9,296 nt of DNA from JAZKFP01 sp040386355 (GTDB lineage: Bacteria; Pseudomonadota; Gammaproteobacteria; Pseudomonadales; UBA6940). This document shows positions 5,473 to 9,296 of this stretch, piece by piece (within the stretch, counting starts at the first letter, position 1; each line of letters opens with the position of its first letter). Both the position numbers and the translations under genes were made by a program. The notes under the pieces were generated by a model that searched no databases, was not told the origin of the DNA, and saw only the letters and a list, made by a program, of their open reading frames with translations. The stretch is taken from assembly GCA_040386355.1 (NCBI GenBank), contig JAZKFP010000086.1, positions 1 through 9,296 on the forward strand, in the 5' to 3' direction.

Positions 5473-7257
5473 TTAAAATGCTTCAGGTGCTAATTGCATA
5501 ATGTTTTGACTTCCAGCACGTGCAATTTCGCCCAAACTATCAACTTTTGGCAGTAATCGATCAAAGTAAAATTGACCTACCACTGACTTAGCTCCAAAAA
5601 ATGCTGGATCTGATTCGCGTTGGGGTTCAGCAGCAATTAACATTTTCAACCAAGCAAAACCTAACGCTATATATCCAATACTATGCAGATAATCGCACGC
5701 ATTTGCTGCAGCTAACTCAGGATCAGCTTTCGATTTAGAAACCATCTCATCTGTGATAGAACGTAATAAATCTACTTTTTGACGTAAAGCTTTTGCATGT
5801 GAAGCTAATGAAGAATTAGCAGAAGCAATTTGAATTGTTGCATCGACATCTTCTAAAAATGGCGTTAATAATTGTCCGCCAGAACGAAGAATTTTTCTTC
5901 CCACTAAATCCAATGCTTGAATACCGTTAGTGCCTTCATAGATTTGAGCAATACGTGTATCACGAACTAATTGCTCAACACTCCATTCGCGAACATATCC
6001 ATGACCGCCAAATACTTGCTGTGCAACCACACACATGTCTAGGCCAACGTCCGTTAAAAACGCTTTAGCAACAGGCGTTAATAAAGAGACTAAATCTTCT
6101 GCACGCTTACGTTGATCTGCATCTGGATGATATTTTGAATGATCCAATTGTGATGCAACATAAATTGCAAACGCTCTTCCTGCTTCACAAAATGCACGAA
6201 CGCTTAGTAACATGCGACGAACATCGGGATGAACAAGAATTGAGTCCGCAACTTGATGTGGTGATTGAGCACCTTTGCTTGAACGACCTTGGGTTCGATC
6301 CTTTGCGTATTCTGCAGCATGTTGATACGCCATTTCTGCAGAACCCAAACCCTGAAGAGCAATTGATAAACGCTCATAGTTCATCATCGTAAACATGGCT
6401 TGAAGACCGAAATTTTCTTCACCCACTAACCAACCACGCGCTCCATCAAAATTCATCACGCAGGTTGCAGAACCTTTAATTCCCATTTTATGTTCAATGG
6501 AACCACAACTTAATGCGTTTGCATCACCAGCATCATTTTGCGCATTTAGTAAATACTTCGGCACTAGAAACATCGAAATACCGCGAGAACCCGCAGGTGC
6601 ATTTGGTAGTTTTGCTAAAACCAAATGAATGATGTTCGACGTTAAATCGTGTTCACCACCAGTGATGAAGATTTTTGTTCCACTGATTTCGTAAGAACCA
6701 TCACCTTTAGGAATTGCTTTAGTACGAATAATTCCAAGATCCGATCCAGCATGTGGCTCGGTTAAACACATCGCACCTGACCATTCACCGGAATATAATT
6801 TTGCTAAATATTTGCCTTTTAATTCATCGTCACCATGTTTCAACAAAGCTAAAGCTGCACCGCTGGTTAAAATTGGATACAACGCAAAAGCTTGGTTTGC
6901 AGAGAACAACATCTCTTCAAATAAAACGACTAAAGTTTTTGGTAAACCTTGCCCACCAAATTCTGGATCTCCACCCAATCCACACCAGCCGCCTTCAGCA
7001 AAACGTGTATAGGCCTGTGTAAAGCCCTTAGGTGTTTTTACCACTCCATTATTAAATTCGCAGCCCTCTTCATCACCACTGCGATTTAAAGGAAATAAAA
7101 CATCTCGCGATAATTTGCCGCCTTCTTCTAAAACCGCTGAGGCTAAATCCATCGATACATCGGTAAAATCCGGGTATTGTGCCCAATCTGCTTCAACTTT
7201 CCACACATCATTGAGCAAAAACATCATTTCTTTATGAGGAATTTGATAGGTTGCCAT
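5473..7257 (-). CDS. Acyl-CoA dehydrogenase, long (about 600 aa) FadE/DmdC-like type, 594 aa
   Basis: This FAD enzyme oxidises acyl-CoA to trans-2-enoyl-CoA in the first beta-oxidation step and normally passes electrons to electron-transfer flavoprotein. The layout is that of the roughly 600-residue class that includes methylmercaptopropionyl-CoA dehydrogenase DmdC. There is a short N-terminal extension (Y.IPHKEMMFLLNDV, residues 4-18), an N-terminal helical domain, a middle beta domain with CLTEPHAGSDLG (164-175) and ISGTKIFITGGEHD (191-204), a C-terminal helical domain with QVFGGHGYVREW (414-425) and YEGTNGIQA (440-448, catalytic base probably Glu441), and an extra C-terminal domain (about 465-594). 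All key residues are intact. AAAGG lies about 11 bp before the ATG at 7257, a rather long spacing. It is paralogous to the next gene upstream, with roughly half the residues shared by eye. A MITE-like element begins 27 bp ahead of its start. The acyl chain preference cannot be told. Confidence 0.95.
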   Translation of the reverse strand: MATYQIPHKEMMFLLNDVWKVEADWAQYPDFTDVSMDLASAVLEEGGKLSRDVLFPLNRSGDEEGCEFNNGVVKTPKGFTQAYTRFAEGGWCGLGGDPEFGGQGLPKTLVVLFEEMLFSANQAFALYPILTSGAALALLKHGDDELKGKYLAKLYSGEWSGAMCLTEPHAGSDLGIIRTKAIPKGDGSYEISGTKIFITGGEHDLTSNIIHLVLAKLPNAPAGSRGISMFLVPKYLLNAQNDAGDANALSCGSIEHKMGIKGSATCVMNFDGARGWLVGEENFGLQAMFTMMNYERLSIALQGLGSAEMAYQHAAEYAKDRTQGRSSKGAQSPHQVADSILVHPDVRRMLLSVRAFCEAGRAFAIYVASQLDHSKYHPDADQRKRAEDLVSLLTPVAKAFLTDVGLDMCVVAQQVFGGHGYVREWSVEQLVRDTRIAQIYEGTNGIQALDLVGRKILRSGGQLLTPFLEDVDATIQIASANSSLASHAKALRQKVDLLRSITDEMVSKSKADPELAAANACDYLHSIGYIALGFAWLKMLIAAEPQRESDPAFFGAKSVVGQFYFDRLLPKVDSLGEIARAGSQNIMQLAPEAF

Positions 7258-7284
7258 ATAACCAATTACCTTTAAGAGGGCTTG

Positions 7285-7453
7285 TACCCGTAGCGTTTGA
7301 AAATTAAGTGTTCAGCATGATCTTTTTTTTCGCTCGCTGTGTTGCTTTTCCTTGCGTAAAGCTTTAGCTACGCAGCGTCAAAGCGTCGTGCGACCAAAGA
7401 AAAACTTGCTGCTTCACCGCTGCGCTTGACTTCATTCTCAAACGCTACGGGTA
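7285..7453. mobile_element. MITE-like element with 25-bp terminal inverted repeats and TA flanks
   Basis: The ends 7285-7309 and 7429-7453 are inverted repeats matching at 23 of 25 positions, the outer 16 perfectly. Counting the outermost TA on each side as a target duplication, the element proper is 7287-7451 (165 bp) with CCCGTAGCG ends, as expected of non-autonomous relatives of IS630/Tc1-mariner type transposons. It has no coding capacity. Further partial pairing inside (TTTTC..TTG near 7345-7355 against CAAAGAAAA near 7395) would fold much of it into one hairpin. It appears richer in G+C than its surroundings. It lies between two acyl-CoA dehydrogenase genes. A single copy is seen here, so mobility is inferred. 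Confidence 0.65.
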
Positions 7454-7463
7454 TACACCGAGG

Positions 7464-7495
7464 CAGACACACTTTAAGAAATTAAAATGTGTCTG
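7464..7495 (-). terminator. Stem-loop just past the distal acyl-CoA dehydrogenase gene, possible terminator
   Basis: CAGACACA (7464-7471) pairs with TGTGTCTG (7488-7495), then a C/A mismatch, then TTTAA pairs with TTAAA, leaving a 4-base loop. In the minus-strand transcript it starts 13 bases after the stop at 7509. The stem is strong, but the following bases are not a U-tract, so it may be a 3'-stabilising hairpin or a weak terminator rather than a classical one. Confidence 0.5.
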
Positions 7496-7508
7496 TAATT
7501 ATTTTCTA

Positions 7509-9296
7509 TCAATAAAAACCAAATTGATCTTCAGATAGCGTCATTAAAGATTCTACGCCACTTTCAATACATGCTTTATGCATTTGAGTACGTGGCAATA
7601 TTTTTTGGAAATAAAATTGTGCAGCTGCAATTTTTGAGCGATAAAAATCTGCATCGCCATCATTTAACGCCAACTTCTTATGAGCAACAACTGCAAGTTG
7701 AGCCCAAATAAATGCCAAGGTTACGTAACCGGAATACATTACGTAATCGTACGCCGCTCCACCAACTTCTTCACGTTCCTTCATTGCTAACATACCAATT
7801 CGAGTGGTGACATCGCCCCACTCCTTGTTAGCAGCAGACAACGCATTTACTAAAGATTTAACAGCAGAGTTGTGTGCATTTTCTTTGCAAAATACGTGAA
7901 TTTTTTTGGTGAATAAACGCAACAATTTACCTTGCGTCATTAAAACTTTACGACCTAAAAGATCAAGCGCTTGAATTCCGGTAGTACCTTCGTAAATAGT
8001 TGCGATACGAGCGTCACGAACGATTTGCTCCATACCCCATTCACGAATATAACCATGACCACCATAAATTTGGACACCATGATTTGCCGCTTCATAACCA
8101 ACTTCGGTTAGAAAAGCTTTTGCAATTGGTGTTAAAAAAGCCATTAACTCTTCAGCTTCTGCTTTTTCTTCAGCCGGTAATACTGAGTGTTCGAAATCCG
8201 TTAATGTACCAAGGTAGTAACATAATCCCCGACCACCTTCTGCAAATACTTTTTGAGTCAAAAGCATACGACGCACATCAGGGTGAACAATAATGGAGTC
8301 CGCTTCTTTTTCTGGGAATTTAGGACCGCTTAATGAACGCATCGCCGTGCGATCACGTGCATATTCTAAAGCACCTTGGAAAGATGCTTCAGCATGACAT
8401 ATACCTTGTAATGCAGTACCAATTCGAGCTGCGTTCATAAATACAAACATGGAATTTAAACCACGGTTTGGTTCACCTAATAAAAAACCCTTCGCATTAT
8501 CAAAGTTAATTACACAAGTAGCAGAACCATTGATTCCCATTTTGTGTTCAATTGAACCACAAGCTACTCCATTTCTTGCGCCAACAGAACCGTCAGCAGC
8601 AGGTAGATATTTAGGAACAATAAATAATGAAATACCTTTAGTACCTTGAGGTGCACCAGGTAATCTTGCAAGAACGATATGTACAATGTTTTCTGTTAAA
8701 TCGTGCTCACCAGCAGAAATAAAGATTTTGGTACCAGTAATGTTATAGCTGCCATCTGAATTCGGTTCAGCTTTTGAACGCAATGTACCTAGGTCAGAAC
8801 CGCAATGAGATTCGGTCAAGCACATCGTGCCTGTCCATTCACCGCTCACTAGTTTCGTTAAAAATTTAGCTTTCTGGTCTTCTGTACCATGTGCAGTTAA
8901 CGTATGAATTGCACCGTGACTCAAACCTGGATACATCGACCATGACCAATTTGCAGCACCAATAATTTCACTGATAACTACAGCGATTGAGTTTGGTAAC
9001 CCTTGACCGCCTAACGATTCATCAGCAGGCAATGAAGGCCATCCACCTTCAACATACTTTATATAAGCTTCTTTAAAACCCTTCGGTGTTTTTACTTCGC
9101 CTTTATCAAATACGCAGCCAACATCACCACTTTGATTCAAAGGAGCAATTTCGTTTTCAGCGAACTTAGCGCCTTCTTCAAGAATGGCGTCAATGAGATC
9201 GCGATTTACATCGTCATTTCCGCGCAAATGGCGGTACAAATTTTCTACATTTAACCAATCATGTAATAGAAACTGCATGTCTTTACGCGGAGCGAT
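7509..9296 (-). CDS. Acyl-CoA dehydrogenase, long FadE/DmdC-like type (5' end cut by window edge)
   Basis: A second FAD-dependent acyl-CoA dehydrogenase of the roughly 600-residue class, with the same domain order as its neighbour. The frame stays open to the right edge, and the six codons before the ATG at 9278 read IAPRKD, giving APRKDMQFLL, which matches the family's N-terminal extension. That ATG is therefore internal and the true start lies a few codons outside. Counted from it, CLTESHCGSDLG is at 153-164, ITGTKIFISAGEHD at 180-193, QIYGGHGYIREW at 403-414, and YEGTTGIQA around Glu430, the probable catalytic base, so the enzyme looks active. The extra C-terminal domain runs to the FGFY end. 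Differences from the neighbour at equivalent places (ESHCGSD for EPHAGSD, MNAARIG for MNYERLS) suggest distinct acyl specificities. A stem-loop and a MITE-like element separate the two genes. Confidence 0.94.
   Translation of the reverse strand: MAPRKDMQFLLHDWLNVENLYRHLRGNDDVNRDLIDAILEEGAKFAENEIAPLNQSGDVGCVFDKGEVKTPKGFKEAYIKYVEGGWPSLPADESLGGQGLPNSIAVVISEIIGAANWSWSMYPGLSHGAIHTLTAHGTEDQKAKFLTKLVSGEWTGTMCLTESHCGSDLGTLRSKAEPNSDGSYNITGTKIFISAGEHDLTENIVHIVLARLPGAPQGTKGISLFIVPKYLPAADGSVGARNGVACGSIEHKMGINGSATCVINFDNAKGFLLGEPNRGLNSMFVFMNAARIGTALQGICHAEASFQGALEYARDRTAMRSLSGPKFPEKEADSIIVHPDVRRMLLTQKVFAEGGRGLCYYLGTLTDFEHSVLPAEEKAEAEELMAFLTPIAKAFLTEVGYEAANHGVQIYGGHGYIREWGMEQIVRDARIATIYEGTTGIQALDLLGRKVLMTQGKLLRLFTKKIHVFCKENAHNSAVKSLVNALSAANKEWGDVTTRIGMLAMKEREEVGGAAYDYVMYSGYVTLAFIWAQLAVVAHKKLALNDGDADFYRSKIAAAQFYFQKILPRTQMHKACIESGVESLMTLSEDQFGFY

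Noticed and set aside
6135..6392. Plus-strand frames opposite the acyl-CoA dehydrogenases (also at 6753-7022, 6812-7012, 8000-8293, 8449-8649)
   Set aside because: All are antisense shadows of well-supported genes, with no family features of their own.
7310..7430. Outward promoter inside the MITE-like element reading into the downstream dehydrogenase
   Set aside because: A TTGACG box is present on the minus strand, but the matching -10 position (TACGCA) fits poorly, so I do not claim it.
7285..7453. CRISPR repeat or attachment site
   Set aside because: There is only one pair of inverted, not direct, repeats, with no spacer periodicity and no integrase nearby.

Overview
This window looks like chromosomal DNA of an A+T-rich gammaproteobacterium. 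The protein families, the bacterial Shine-Dalgarno sites and the absence of introns support bacteria. The DUF3336-patatin, PpnP and long acyl-CoA dehydrogenases would suit a Legionellales-like or related lineage, but I cannot fix the taxon from sequence alone. There are seven credible full or partial genes plus one 51-residue gene (1239-1394) that is easy to miss. No tRNA, rRNA, CRISPR array, transposase or phage gene is visible.

Left half, plus strand (1-3619): a NodU/CmcH-type O-carbamoyltransferase, cut by the left edge, is followed by a DUF5989 (SxtK-like) small membrane protein and an SxtJ-family membrane protein. The three are tightly spaced. The same trio of gene types accompanies O-carbamoylation in other clusters, so it probably carbamoylates a hydroxyl group on an envelope sugar or secondary metabolite. 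A 201-bp gap holding a 153-bp segment bounded by inverted repeats separates it from a membrane-anchored SGNH hydrolase and the nucleoside phosphorylase gene ppnP. This block ends at a strong bidirectional terminator (3668-3705).

Right half, minus strand (3734-9296): reading leftward from the right edge, the order is an acyl-CoA dehydrogenase (cut by the window edge), a 251-bp spacer with a TA-flanked MITE-like element and a stem-loop, a second paralogous acyl-CoA dehydrogenase, a spacer with two overlapping hairpins, and a DUF3336-patatin lipase. Together these suggest a lipid-turnover neighbourhood: the lipase would release fatty acids and the dehydrogenases would carry out the first beta-oxidation step. 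The spacers and terminators suggest separate transcription units rather than one operon.

The most notable observations are the carbamoyltransferase/DUF5989/SxtJ/SGNH module and the two short non-coding elements with long terminal inverted repeats (1897-2049 and 7285-7453).
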